Below are positions 56,486-64,000 of a stretch of DNA of 64,000 nucleotides, in pieces. The notes under the pieces are model-generated. The model was not told where the DNA came from. It searched no databases and saw nothing but the letters and a program-made list of their open reading frames with translations. A program made the position numbers and the translations under genes. This stretch comes from Calothrix sp. PCC 7716 (GTDB lineage: Bacteria; Cyanobacteriota; Cyanobacteriia; Cyanobacteriales; Nostocaceae), in contig NZ_AP025018.1 in assembly GCF_019977735.1 (NCBI RefSeq), positions 4,030,001-4,094,000 of the forward strand. The letters run 5' to 3'. Position 1 is the stretch's first letter. Each line of letters begins with the position of its first letter.

Positions 56486-57580
56486 ATGGCAGCAGCAGAT
56501 AAAGAAAAAGACAACAGCACAGGCAAGCAAAAGGCTCTCAATATAGTTCTTAGCCAGATTGAGAAGACCTTTGGAAAAGGCACAATAATGCGCCTGGGTG
56601 ATGCCAACCGGATGAGAGTTGAGACGATTTCTAGCGGCGCCTTAACTTTAGATTTGGCGTTGGGTGGTGGTTTACCCAAGGGTCGGGTTATCGAAATCTA
56701 TGGGCCAGAAAGTTCGGGTAAAACAACAGTAGCTCTACACGCGGTTGCGGAAGTGCAGAAAGAAGGTGGCATTGCTGCTTACGTCGATGCTGAACACGCA
56801 CTTGACCCAGCTTACTCAGCAGCACTGGGTGTAGATATTGAAAATCTGTTGATTTCTCAACCTGATACTGGTGAAGCAGCGTTAGAAATTGTTGACCAGT
56901 TAGTTCGTTCAGCAGCAGTAGATATCGTTGTTGTTGACTCGGTAGCAGCACTCGTACCACGCGCAGAAATTGAAGGTGAAATGGGTGATGCTCACGTTGG
57001 TTTACAAGCACGCTTGATGAGCCAAGCTCTACGTAAAATCACTGGTAACATTGGTAAATCTGGTTGTACTGTAATTTTTATCAACCAGTTGCGTCAAAAA
57101 ATTGGTGTTAGTTACGGCAACCCTGAAACTACCACTGGTGGTAATGCATTGAAGTATTATGCATCGGTACGTTTAGATATTCGTCGGATTCAAACCTTGA
57201 AGAAAGGTGCTGAAGAGTTTGGTAATAGAGTTAAAGTCAAAGTTGCCAAAAACAAAGTGGCGCCTCCTTTCAGAATTGCCGAATTTGACATTATCTTTGG
57301 TAAAGGTATTTCAACTATTGGTTGTTTAGTAGACTTAGCTGAAGAAACAGGTATCTTGACTCGTAAAGGCGCCTGGTACAGCTACAACGGTGAAAATATC
57401 TCCCAAGGTCGCGATAATGCGATTAAGTACATGGAAGAAAAACCCGAAGTCAGCGAACAACTCAAGAAACTAGTCAAAGAAAAACTCGAAAAAGGCGCCG
57501 TTGTCTCTGCTAACTCAGTTCGCAAAACTGCCGAAGACGAGTTAGAAGAAGAAGAAGAGATGGAAGAGCCAGAAGAGTAG
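56486..57580 (+). CDS. recA: RecA recombinase
   Basis: 364 aa. Catalyses strand exchange and co-protease activation. Walker [10 protein letters not shown], Walker [10 protein letters not shown], the MAW-type loop EIEGEMGD, L2 region ([10 protein letters not shown] ... [16 protein letters not shown]) and an acidic C-terminus ([15 protein letters not shown]). It is uninterrupted, with no intein. ATG 56486 follows a GAGG about 10 nt upstream. An STRR array begins two bases after the stop. Confidence 0.97.
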   Translation: MAAADKEKDNSTGKQKALNIVLSQIEKTFGKGTIMRLGDANRMRVETISSGALTLDLALGGGLPKGRVIEIYGPESSGKTTVALHAVAEVQKEGGIAAYVDAEHALDPAYSAALGVDIENLLISQPDTGEAALEIVDQLVRSAAVDIVVVDSVAALVPRAEIEGEMGDAHVGLQARLMSQALRKITGNIGKSGCTVIFINQLRQKIGVSYGNPETTTGGNALKYYASVRLDIRRIQTLKKGAEEFGNRVKVKVAKNKVAPPFRIAEFDIIFGKGISTIGCLVDLAEETGILTRKGAWYSYNGENISQGRDNAIKYMEEKPEVSEQLKKLVKEKLEKGAVVSANSVRKTAEDELEEEEEMEEPEE

Positions 57581-57583
57581 AAA

Positions 57584-57642
57584 GTGCTGAGTGCTGAGTG
57601 CTGAGTGCTGAGTGCTGAGTGCTGAGTGTTGAGTGCTGAGTG
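57584..57642. repeat. STRR array: eight TGCTGAG-type heptamers
   Basis: Uninterrupted heptamers (one TGTTGAG variant) directly after recA. Confidence 0.85.
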
Positions 57643-57849
57643 TAAGATTCCTGATTTTTCTTTTAAAATTGGGAATCTTACACTTAGAGTTAGCCAAAAA
57701 AAGAATGATCCTGTAGTGTCATGCTGAGGAACGAAGCATCTCAAAGCGTAAAGTTGGGTATCCGCGAGATTCTAGCCTGCGGCAAATGCTTCGCATAACA
57801 CTGCGTTCAGAATGACCGAAAAGCATTTTTTTTCGTGGAGTTCTCTTAC
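57643..57849. other. Hairpin and dispersed-repeat stretch after recA
   Basis: GATTCCTGATTTTTC...GGGAATC is a weak hairpin (57646-57676) that may terminate recA. An inverted copy of the GTCATGCTGAGG..GAAGCATCTC repeat follows at 57718-57742. Confidence 0.45.
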
Positions 57850-57965
57850 TAGCTTTTTTGCTCTAGCTCCACTTTACTTTCGACACTACAAGAAGTTAAA
57901 ACTATTCAGCCCGTCATTAAAGCGGTGCCACCTAGGGGTGTTATCATTCCTAGGATTCTTTTATT
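57850..57965 (-). pseudogene. Decayed duplicate of the DUF423 gene 3' end
   Basis: Read on the minus strand it gives LGMITPLGGTALMTG then a TGA stop where the intact gene 300 bp away has LGMITPLGGAALIAGW. Downstream similarity continues weakly. The block CCTAGGGGTGTTATCATTCC is shared exactly with 58288-58307. It is an abandoned partial tandem copy. Confidence 0.7.
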
Positions 57966-58222
57966 AGGGAAGTTAAGGGTTGTCCTAAACGCTGACGGGA
58001 CTACATCAATAATTAAATTTTGTTAACGAAATTTCTTTAGTAAAAAAATATGTAATATTTCTACGGCTTATGCGGCAAGCGAATTTTTACAACGACAAGA
58101 AGAATTGAGGAGCTTGAAGAAGTACGCGCTTACAAACAAAAATTACTAGAAAAAGTTGAATGGGCTAATCAGCGCGAACAATTGCTACTATCAGAAATAC
58201 AAAGAGAACAGCATAATCAACT
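57966..58222. other. Gene debris between the two DUF423 copies
   Basis: The plus strand has an open stretch of about 46 codons without a start, ending at a TAG at 58223 (…RRIEELEEVRAYKQKLLEK…), coiled-coil-like. It is probably the C-terminal remnant of an unknown gene carried into the duplicated interval. Confidence 0.4.
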
Positions 58223-58606
58223 TTAGCTTCCCTTTTCACTTACATTACAAAAAGCTAAAGTTATCCAGCCGGCAATTAAAGCGGCGCCGCCTAGGGGTGT
58301 TATCATTCCTAGGCTTACTGCATTTGTTAAACTAAGAGCGTATAAACTTCCCGAAAATAATAATATTCCTGTAATAAACAGCCAGCCACTTACAATAAGG
58401 CTTTTGTTGGGTTGAAGGTTACTGTTCAATAATATGGCAACGCCTAGCAGTGCTAACGCATGGTACATTTGGTAACGAGTTCCAACTTCAAAAATTTCTA
58501 ACGCCCGCTCACTTAGTTGTCCTCGCAGTGAATGTGTACCAAAGGCGCCTGCTGCAACTCCAGAGGCGCCTAGTAATGCTGCTATAGTTAAAAATATTTG
58601 TTTCAT
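58223..58606 (-). CDS. DUF423 small membrane protein
   Basis: 127 aa, four transmembrane helices. Family hallmarks: GASGVAAGAFGTHSLRGQL at the start, YQMYHALALLGV and the C-terminal MITPLGGAALIAGW. Known only as conserved inner-membrane proteins of unknown function. A decayed partial copy lies just downstream. Confidence 0.85.
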   Translation of the reverse strand: MKQIFLTIAALLGASGVAAGAFGTHSLRGQLSERALEIFEVGTRYQMYHALALLGVAILLNSNLQPNKSLIVSGWLFITGILLFSGSLYALSLTNAVSLGMITPLGGAALIAGWITLAFCNVSEKGS

Positions 58607-58658
58607 AAATGTATATTGCCCGCACTAGATATAAGGTAAGCCGGAGCTTACCATACCC

Positions 58659-59153
58659 CTAAATATCAAAAAGGTAAGACACAGAACCTTCTTCACTAAT
58701 CTTAAAATTGGCGTTAAATTCTTTGGCTCTATCGTCTAAATAATCTTTTGCAGTCGCTGGAGGTAGTTGTGACTGCATGGCAAACCCTAAAAGTGTAACT
58801 CTACCGTGGTTTTCTTGTACCATACGGTAAAAAATATACTGTAAACGCTCGGTCGTTTGTTGCTGAAGCGCTTTTTTCTCATCTTTGTTACGTCGGTATA
58901 AAGAAAGCGCTAACCATCCACCCAATACTGAGCTAGGAATCCCAAATATAATTCCGGCAACTGCGGAACTACTATCCACTAGTGCGTAATTACTATGACT
59001 AGGAAGTTCATAAACAGGATTATTATCATTGATGGGCGCAAATACTGGTTGCTCCGTACTTTTTTTTTGTAGTATAGCTGTAGCCGATATCGATAGGAAC
59101 ATAAGTCCAAGCGTGAGTAGCCAAAATGAAGCCAATTTTTCAGCAGTCTTCAT
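58659..59153 (-). CDS. Two-helix membrane protein with C-terminal helical domain, paralogue A
   Basis: 164 aa. First membrane helix about 10-27 (WLLTLGLMFLSISATAIL), a short extracytoplasmic loop, second helix about 62-85 (VAGIIFGIPSSVLGGWLALSLY), then a cytoplasmic domain with a winged-helix-like pattern: RLQYIFYRMVQENHGRVTLLGFA, AKDYLDDRAKEFNANF and a final beta hairpin. It is similar in layout and sequence to the gene 120 bp upstream on the same strand. The family is not named. Possibly a membrane-bound sensor or regulator. Confidence 0.7.
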   Translation of the reverse strand: MKTAEKLASFWLLTLGLMFLSISATAILQKKSTEQPVFAPINDNNPVYELPSHSNYALVDSSSAVAGIIFGIPSSVLGGWLALSLYRRNKDEKKALQQQTTERLQYIFYRMVQENHGRVTLLGFAMQSQLPPATAKDYLDDRAKEFNANFKISEEGSVSYLFDI

Positions 59154-59276
59154 AATTATGTTTCAGATGTGAAGCATCATGTGCGATTCTAACTTCACTT
59201 TCATTAATGTTCCACTAATTCTTATTAATCGGGTAAGGGGAAACACGTGGAACCCTTTCCCCTTTTACCTTATTAA

Positions 59277-59699
59277 CTAAATATGGAAGTGATAGTATAT
59301 ACCTCCTTGTTTGCCGTGGTCGAAGGTCGCATTGAACTCTTTTGCTTGTTTATCAAGGTACTGCTTTGCTTCTGTACCAGTAATATTTGCTTCTTTGGCA
59401 AACTTAAGTACGGAAATGCGCCCTTCTCCAAGCTCTACCAAATTATAAAAAGTTGACTGGAGGTGTTGAGATAACAGTTTACGATTTTGGCGCCTTGACC
59501 CCAAAATTAACCATCCTCCACCTGTAACCAACGGAACACCTAAACTAATACAAGCAATTGCAGAATCTCTTGCATCACGGTTTTGTAAAGAATTATTATC
59601 TTTATCTTGCAATGAAGCTAAAGCTGATATGGAAAGCATGAGAAATACAAATCCAAGCGAGAGCATCGAACCAGTAGCAAACTTTGTGAGGAGTTTCAT
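59277..59699 (-). CDS. Two-helix membrane protein with C-terminal helical domain, paralogue B
   Basis: 140 aa. Helix 1 MLSLGFVFLMLSISALA, helix 2 IACISLGVPLVTGGGWLILG, then STFYNLVELGEGRISVLKFAKEANITGTEAKQYLDKQAKEFNATF. The segment (Y)LDxxAKEFNAxF matches paralogue A, and both end in a hairpin rich in aromatic residues. A 'small domain behind two helices' plan suggests a DNA- or protein-binding winged helix held at the membrane. Function unknown. Confidence 0.7.
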   Translation of the reverse strand: MKLLTKFATGSMLSLGFVFLMLSISALASLQDKDNNSLQNRDARDSAIACISLGVPLVTGGGWLILGSRRQNRKLLSQHLQSTFYNLVELGEGRISVLKFAKEANITGTEAKQYLDKQAKEFNATFDHGKQGGIYYHFHI

Positions 59700-59745
59700 A
59701 CGCAGCGAAGATTATGTGTGTATCTTGCCGCGATTTTAACCTCAG

Positions 59746-60429
59746 TTATCGTGTAGCTTCCAGTAGTCGTGAAAAGTAAAATCGGGTTTTTGTCATAGAT
59801 GAACGCTTAACTGTAAAACCGTTCGCGCTCAATACCTTGACTACATCCGCTTCTCTGTGAAGGTACGCTCTTGTTGCTTTGCTGGCGCCAGGAAAAAAGC
59901 TTCCTACTTTCTTCAACAAACTTAATGCAAAAGTTTTTGGAGCAAAACTTAGTATAATTCGTGACTCAGCAAGCGAACACAAATGCGATATCATTGTTGA
60001 TGCTTCATTTACTGGGTAGTGAATAAGAACATCAAGACAAATCACGGTGTGGTATTTTCCGTTCAAAGCAGCTAAATCTTGCACATCGAAACTCGGATTA
60101 TCATTATTGCCAAAAATGCTTGCCGCGCGTTCCTTGGCTTCCCCTACCATCATCTCAGAAATATCGCTGGCATAGACTTTGGCTCCAGATTCGGCAAGTG
60201 GGATACTGAGACTACCAACACCGCACCCAGCATCGCAAATGGAAAGAGATGCTAAATTACCATCAGCTTGAAGCCAGTTGATGACTTTATCGACTGTTTG
60301 TTGGTGTCCGTTGCGAATATCAAGCTGGACTTTATTAACTTCGCCATCACCGTAAATACGCTTCCAGCGGTCAAAACCTGTGGAATTGAAATAATCTTTA
60401 ACAATCGTTTTATCGTCAGCTACGTTCAT
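59746..60429 (-). CDS. chlM: Magnesium protoporphyrin IX methyltransferase
   Basis: 227 aa from ATG 60429 (MNVADDKTIVKDYF), the usual cyanobacterial start; ATG 60456 is in frame. It transfers a methyl group from SAM to Mg-protoporphyrin IX on the way to chlorophyll. Seen: YFNSTGFDRWKRIYGDGEVNKVQ, SAM motif ICDAGCGVGSLSIPLA, ICLDVLIHYP and the C-terminal FYFSRLLEA. With hemA it is the second tetrapyrrole gene in the window, but the two are not linked. Confidence 0.95.
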   Translation of the reverse strand: MNVADDKTIVKDYFNSTGFDRWKRIYGDGEVNKVQLDIRNGHQQTVDKVINWLQADGNLASLSICDAGCGVGSLSIPLAESGAKVYASDISEMMVGEAKERAASIFGNNDNPSFDVQDLAALNGKYHTVICLDVLIHYPVNEASTMISHLCSLAESRIILSFAPKTFALSLLKKVGSFFPGASKATRAYLHREADVVKVLSANGFTVKRSSMTKTRFYFSRLLEATR

Positions 60430-60757
60430 ATAAGTAAATAAATCAACCCTTCTCAATCGTTTAGAGTAACAGGAGAAGGGCTAGTAGAGGAAGAGATAGA
60501 ACTAATGTATACCTCAAAAAAAACATGAAGTAGCAGTTGGGGAACAATATTAGGTCATTTGTGGTTGAATAAGTATGTCTATATTTGTTTTAATTTGTTT
60601 CGGAAGGATGTATTAAGCAACTGAAACTAGTAGTTAACAGGTGTTTAACAATTTTGGAAAAACTCGATTCGGTAAACTTTTGACTAGCTTTTATCTTAAA
60701 GAGTTTACTATCCTCATTTAAATAGATATATAAATTGATACCAAGGCGTAGGTCGAT
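60430..60757. other. Divergent intergenic region chlM / membrane fusion protein gene
   Basis: AT-rich, should hold both promoters. No element recognised. Confidence 0.4.
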
Positions 60758-61867
60758 ATGGAAAGTGTAAATTCTTCACAGCAAACCCAGCAGATAGAAC
60801 CAATCAATGATTCGGTCAATCTGAATGATGAACATGAAGTGGATGATATGAGTAATATTACCGCTATTACTCCCATCGAAGAATCTATCGAAGAAAGAGA
60901 AGAAAGGGAGAGACGCAGGTCAAAAAGGCGCCGACTATTGCCTAAAGTAATTGTTGGTGTATTGCTGGGGGCAGGAGTAGCAGCAGCAAGCGTTTATTAC
61001 TATCGGTGGACACAGTTCAACAGATTTCATCTTACAACCGATGTTGCCTACACAAGTGCAGATATTTACCCAGTTACATCTCGCGTGGGTGGGATAGTAA
61101 CTGAAGTCTCGGTAAAACAAAATCAACCTGTCAACGCAGGAACTACTTTGGTTAAACTTGACCCACGTGAGTATCAAGTTGCTTTGGCACAAGCAAAAGC
61201 TGCGCTTGATGTGGCAAAGCAACAAGCCGAAGTCGCGCGAGAAAATATTAATAACGTTCCACCAACGATTGTACCCCAGCCACTTAACATCGCTCCAAAC
61301 AATCCCAACCAACCAAGGCTAGTTATTCCTAAACCACCAGAAACTTTTAATAGACAAGTCGAAGTCAACCGTCAGCAATACAAAGCTGCATTGGCAACAG
61401 TCACACAAAGACAAGCAGAAGTAAAACAAGCTGAACTAAAGCTATCTTATGCCACTGTCGGCGCGCTGGTTCCTGGTGCAATTGGAAACACTAATATCCG
61501 TGTTGGTCAACAAGTGCAACCCGGACAAACTCTTGTCGAGATAGTACAGCCTAATCGTTGGGTGGTTGCTAACTTTAAAGAAAACCAGTTAGAAAGAATA
61601 CAGCCTGGACAAAAAGCTGAAATTAAAATAGCTGCTTTTCCAAGTCGTAAATTTAAAGGAACCGTAGAAAGTGTGTCTTCTACACCAACAACTGTTGTCG
61701 CGTCTCCTTCTCCTGACAGTACGAATAATAGTTTGGGCAATATTCAATCTAATAACCCTCGTCGCATTCCTGTTAAAGTCGTGTTTGAACCTGACAGCAT
61801 TAAAGGCTTTGAATCACGAATTGCTCCTGGAATGTCGGCTGATGTAGTAATTAGTACACGTAAATAA
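60758..61867 (+). CDS. HlyD/EmrA-type membrane fusion protein
   Basis: 369 aa. Acidic then strongly basic N-terminus (EEREERERRRSKRRR), one transmembrane helix (about 66-84), a lipoyl-like half (TSRVGGIVTEVSVKQNQPVNAGTTLVKLDPREY), a helical hairpin (about 145-240, with a Pro/Asn-rich insert), the second lipoyl half (RVGQQVQPGQTLVEIV) and the beta-barrel (FKGTVESVSSTPT). It works as the periplasmic adaptor of a drug or ABC efflux pump. No permease gene follows; a repeat and an IS do, so the partner is elsewhere or was separated. Confidence 0.87.
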   Translation: MESVNSSQQTQQIEPINDSVNLNDEHEVDDMSNITAITPIEESIEEREERERRRSKRRRLLPKVIVGVLLGAGVAAASVYYYRWTQFNRFHLTTDVAYTSADIYPVTSRVGGIVTEVSVKQNQPVNAGTTLVKLDPREYQVALAQAKAALDVAKQQAEVARENINNVPPTIVPQPLNIAPNNPNQPRLVIPKPPETFNRQVEVNRQQYKAALATVTQRQAEVKQAELKLSYATVGALVPGAIGNTNIRVGQQVQPGQTLVEIVQPNRWVVANFKENQLERIQPGQKAEIKIAAFPSRKFKGTVESVSSTPTTVVASPSPDSTNNSLGNIQSNNPRRIPVKVVFEPDSIKGFESRIAPGMSADVVISTRK

Positions 61868-61891
61868 TCCCCCCTAGCCCCCCTTAATAAG
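61868..61891. repeat. Truncated C6/G6 hairpin repeat
   Basis: TCCCCCCTAGCCCCCCTTAATAAG, the left half of the family element; the matching GGGGGG half is absent, suggesting that the insertion sequence to the right entered or deleted it. Confidence 0.6.
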
Positions 61892-63420
61892 CTATCCATT
61901 ACCCGCATCTTTCTCAACAATACTAAAACTTACTTAACTTAAGCTAAAACTTACTTAACGACAGTTTGGGTAGATTGCTAGGTATAGTTTTGGAGTGAGA
62001 TAGTAATCAGGGTGATGGATAATGGAAAGATGGGCTTCAGAAGAATTAAAACATGTAGACCTAGGAGATGCACGACGAAATAAACGTCTTGTGCGTATAG
62101 TAGAAGACTTGGCTGCACAACCAACCAGTAGTGTTCCTCAAGCTTGTGGAAGTGTAGCCGCAACAACCGCAGCATATGATTTTTGGAGTTCACCGTACTT
62201 TAAACCCAACGATATACGAGATGGGCATACCAAAGCGACTTTGGAAAGAATTAAAGAACACAAGATATTGTTGATGATTCAAGACACAACAAATATAGAT
62301 TTGACAACTCATCCAGCAACAAGAGGAACTGGATATTTAGATAACAGATATTGCTTTGGATTAAAAGTACATTCAACACTTGCAGCAAGCATAGACGGAG
62401 TACCTCTAGGAATAGTAAACCAGCTAGTTTGGGCGAGAAATATAGAAGATTTAGGAATAGCGAAACAAAGACATCAACGAAAAACAGAAGAGAAAGAAAG
62501 CCAACGTTGGTTAGATGGGTTAGAGCAAACGCAAGAGTTAATACCATCAGAAATAATAGTCGTAACAATGGGAGATTCTGAAGCTGATATATTTGATTTA
62601 TTTAACAAAAAACGTCCAAATAATTCACATATACTTATACGCGGTACTCACAATAGAAAAGTGAATCATACAGCCGAGTATTTACATGAGGCAATCCGTT
62701 CAACGCCAGCTTGTGGGAAAATAGTAGTATCACTCAAACGTAATCCAGAAACGGCTGCTAGAAACGCGGAACTAACAATTAGATACGCAACAATTGAAGT
62801 CGATGTACCTCAGAATCATATTGCACGCTCACAATTAAAACCAGTTAAATTACAAGTAGTTTTAGCAGAAGAAAAAAACCCGCCCTCCGGAGTCACCCCG
62901 ATAAGTTGGTTATTGTTAACAACTTTGGAAGTTAATAGTTTTGAGGATGCAGTACGTTGCGTCAAATGGTACACATTCCGTTGGCTGATAGAACGCTATC
63001 ACTATACTTTAAAAAGCGGTTGTCGAATTGAAGAATTACAGCTTGAAACCGCAAAGCGAATAGATATGGCCTTAGCTACATATTCGATTGTTGCATGGCG
63101 TTTGTTGTGGCTAACTTACGAAGCCAGACATAATCCAGATGTTAGTTGTGAAACTGTTTTAGATACTATTGAATGGCAAGCTTTATGTGCCACGATTACT
63201 AAAAATCCTGTCCCGCCTGAAAACCCGCCAACTTTAAGAGAAGCGATACGTATGATTGCCTCGCTCGGTGGTTTTTTAGGACGCAAAGGAGATGGAGAAC
63301 CAGGTGTTAAAACGATTTGGAGAGGATTGCGGAGATTACACGATATCGCCGCAACCTGGAAATTAGCCCACCAGACGCGATAAAACCTTTTATTGACGCT
63401 TGAGAGTACCATAATAATAT
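61892..63420 (+). mobile_element. IS4-family (Tn5/IS50-like) insertion sequence, ends unresolved
   Basis: Region around one intact IS4-type transposase. The left boundary is suggested by the broken repeat at 61891. I could not match terminal inverted repeats; TATCCATTACCC (61893) and GGTGATGGATA (62010) face each other as a hairpin just before the gene. The whole interval lacks GGCGCC words, unlike the rest of the window. Confidence 0.5.
62022..63383 (+). CDS. IS4-family transposase (Tn5-like)
   Basis: 453 aa, complete length. DDE catalytic residues are visible: QDTTNIDL (Asp 1), GDSEADIFDLF (Asp 2) and the YREK-type block FRWLIERYHYTLKSG (Arg, Glu, Lys). The N-terminal WASEELKHVDLGDARRNKRLVRI is the DNA-binding region of Tn5-like transposases, and the C-terminal part (ALATYSIVAWRLLWL) is the dimerisation region. 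No frameshift, so possibly active. ATG 62022. Confidence 0.92.
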   Translation: MERWASEELKHVDLGDARRNKRLVRIVEDLAAQPTSSVPQACGSVAATTAAYDFWSSPYFKPNDIRDGHTKATLERIKEHKILLMIQDTTNIDLTTHPATRGTGYLDNRYCFGLKVHSTLAASIDGVPLGIVNQLVWARNIEDLGIAKQRHQRKTEEKESQRWLDGLEQTQELIPSEIIVVTMGDSEADIFDLFNKKRPNNSHILIRGTHNRKVNHTAEYLHEAIRSTPACGKIVVSLKRNPETAARNAELTIRYATIEVDVPQNHIARSQLKPVKLQVVLAEEKNPPSGVTPISWLLLTTLEVNSFEDAVRCVKWYTFRWLIERYHYTLKSGCRIEELQLETAKRIDMALATYSIVAWRLLWLTYEARHNPDVSCETVLDTIEWQALCATITKNPVPPENPPTLREAIRMIASLGGFLGRKGDGEPGVKTIWRGLRRLHDIAATWKLAHQTR

Positions 63421-63781
63421 CTTTCTATTTTTTCTGAGTTACTATTACACTACCTTTATTAACTGTACCCATTTTTAACAGTATCGCTCAAATACTTTTG
63501 GGTTAATACATTCAAATACTCGTTTAAATGTACCTTTGGCGTCAAAAATATTTCTGCTTGTTATATTCTTGCGATTTATAAACATCAAACAGCTTTCATT
63601 TTTTTAAAACCTGTTTTTGACTGACCTGAACGACCGTCAGGGAGTTCAGCTAGTCAGTCAAGAACAGGTGACGGGTGGGGGTTTGGGGGATGGGCGGCAG
63701 CCCTCAATACTGCTCGGTTAAGGGAAAAAGGGGTCAAAGTAAGGGAAATTGTGTTCGCGTGTTAATAACGATAACAATAGT
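63421..63781. other. Gene-free stretch after the IS4-type transposase
   Basis: AT-rich, then a long hairpin (63609-63669) and a G-rich patch. No gene supported: the short plus-strand frame at 63675 has no homology or start signal. Confidence 0.4.
63609..63669. repeat. Long two-part hairpin
   Basis: Outer arms ACCTGTTTTTGACTGAC and GTCAGTCAAGAACAGGT pair at 16 of 17 positions; inner arms CTGAAC and GTTCAG continue the stem after a 3-nt bulge. It could be an IS end structure, a terminator for the minus-strand gene, or a REP-like element. Confidence 0.6.
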
Positions 63782-64000
63782 TTATTTTTTCTCTTTAATA
63801 CTTTCGTATAAGTCCACCCAGTTTTGTCTAAGTGAGTCAATACACGATTGCAGGTAATCAATTTGGATTCTTCTCGCCACAGAAATTACAGCATCAACAT
63901 GAGCTTGAGTTCCAGCCTTGCCTAGATGTTTGTATTTAGTTAACTTGTTGGGTTGAGTTGTTGGGAAAACAGGAGTTGTAGCGTGTAATTTATAGTACCA
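63782..64000 (-). CDS. C-terminal end of an unknown protein (5' part outside window)
   Basis: The minus-strand frame is open from the right edge to a TAA at 63782, giving 72 residues (…KYKHLGKAGTQAHVDAVIS…DYLQSCIDSLRQNWVDLYESIKEKK). Composition is polar and helical, as in a real protein. The family is not recognised and the start is beyond the window. Confidence 0.5.
   Translation of the reverse strand, partial: WYYKLHATTPVFPTTQPNKLTKYKHLGKAGTQAHVDAVISVARRIQIDYLQSCIDSLRQNWVDLYESIKEKK

Noticed and set aside
63675-63857. 60-codon plus-strand ORF
   Set aside because: It runs against the better supported minus-strand partial gene and has no plausible protein character.
1-64000. tRNA, rRNA, tmRNA or riboswitch genes
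   Set aside because: No T-loop GTTCRANTC pattern with acceptor pairing or known riboswitch core was recognised, so none is reported; a covariance-model scan would be decisive.

Overview
The window comes from the chromosome of a cyanobacterium, most likely a filamentous heterocyst-forming type (Nostocales-like). The evidence is gene content: Mg-protoporphyrin IX methyltransferase (chlM), cyanobacterial-type glpX bisphosphatase, an active ClpP beside a Ser-less ClpR, glutamyl-tRNA reductase, sucrose-phosphate phosphatase, a carotenoid oxygenase, several Ser/Thr kinases, pentapeptide-repeat/CHAT and AAA/WD40 proteins, a PEP-CTERM-like protein, and 7-bp tandem repeats of the STRR kind. Base composition is AT-rich. 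The classical palindrome HIP1 (GCGATCGC) was not noticed, but GGCGCC occurs roughly 125 times, about one per 500 bp, where base composition predicts only a few.

Layout. 0-6.4 kb: an alpha/beta hydrolase cut by the left edge, then acyl-CoA dehydrogenase, PIG-L deacetylase, a proline-rich PEP-CTERM-like protein and a HAD-NodS-like methyltransferase fusion. These suggest processing of an amino-sugar conjugate. 6.4-19.6 kb: signalling and envelope genes (three Ser/Thr kinases, a peptidoglycan-binding/SPOR-like protein, a TPR protein, an AAA/WD40 protein, and an M48-like protein that has lost a zinc-binding His). 19.7-21 kb: gdhA. 21.3-27.7 kb: a decaying accessory zone with a frameshifted pentapeptide/CHAT gene, three small secreted proteins, and an ISAs1-type element flanked by two truncated genes. 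27.8-32.9 kb: carotenoid oxygenase, a folate/biopterin-type transporter, a toxin-like deaminase with an unknown neighbour, and a short Uma2 protein. 33.2-38 kb: grxC, glpX, hemA (between 70-bp perfect inverted repeats) and an ArsR/DUF2087 regulator.

39.3-42.9 kb holds a tightly packed four-gene minus-strand operon: membrane desaturase, haem-oxygenase-like diiron protein, DUF3419 (BtaA-like aminocarboxypropyl transferase) and GNAT. It is the best candidate here for an undescribed biosynthetic pathway. 43-57.6 kb is mostly housekeeping: a DnaJ protein, clpR-clpP, VWA, VOC, a phosphodiesterase-like lipoprotein, bioF, spp-ruvA, a second identical copy of the ISAs1-type element nested in a short repeat, xseA, xseB and recA. 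57.6-64 kb: gene debris, DUF423, two paralogous small membrane proteins, chlM, a HlyD-type membrane fusion protein, an IS4-family transposase and the C-terminal end of an unknown gene running off the right edge.

Short dispersed repeats (at least ten families) fill most intergenic regions. I saw no tRNA, rRNA or CRISPR array. All functions are inferred by reading the sequence; no database search was run.
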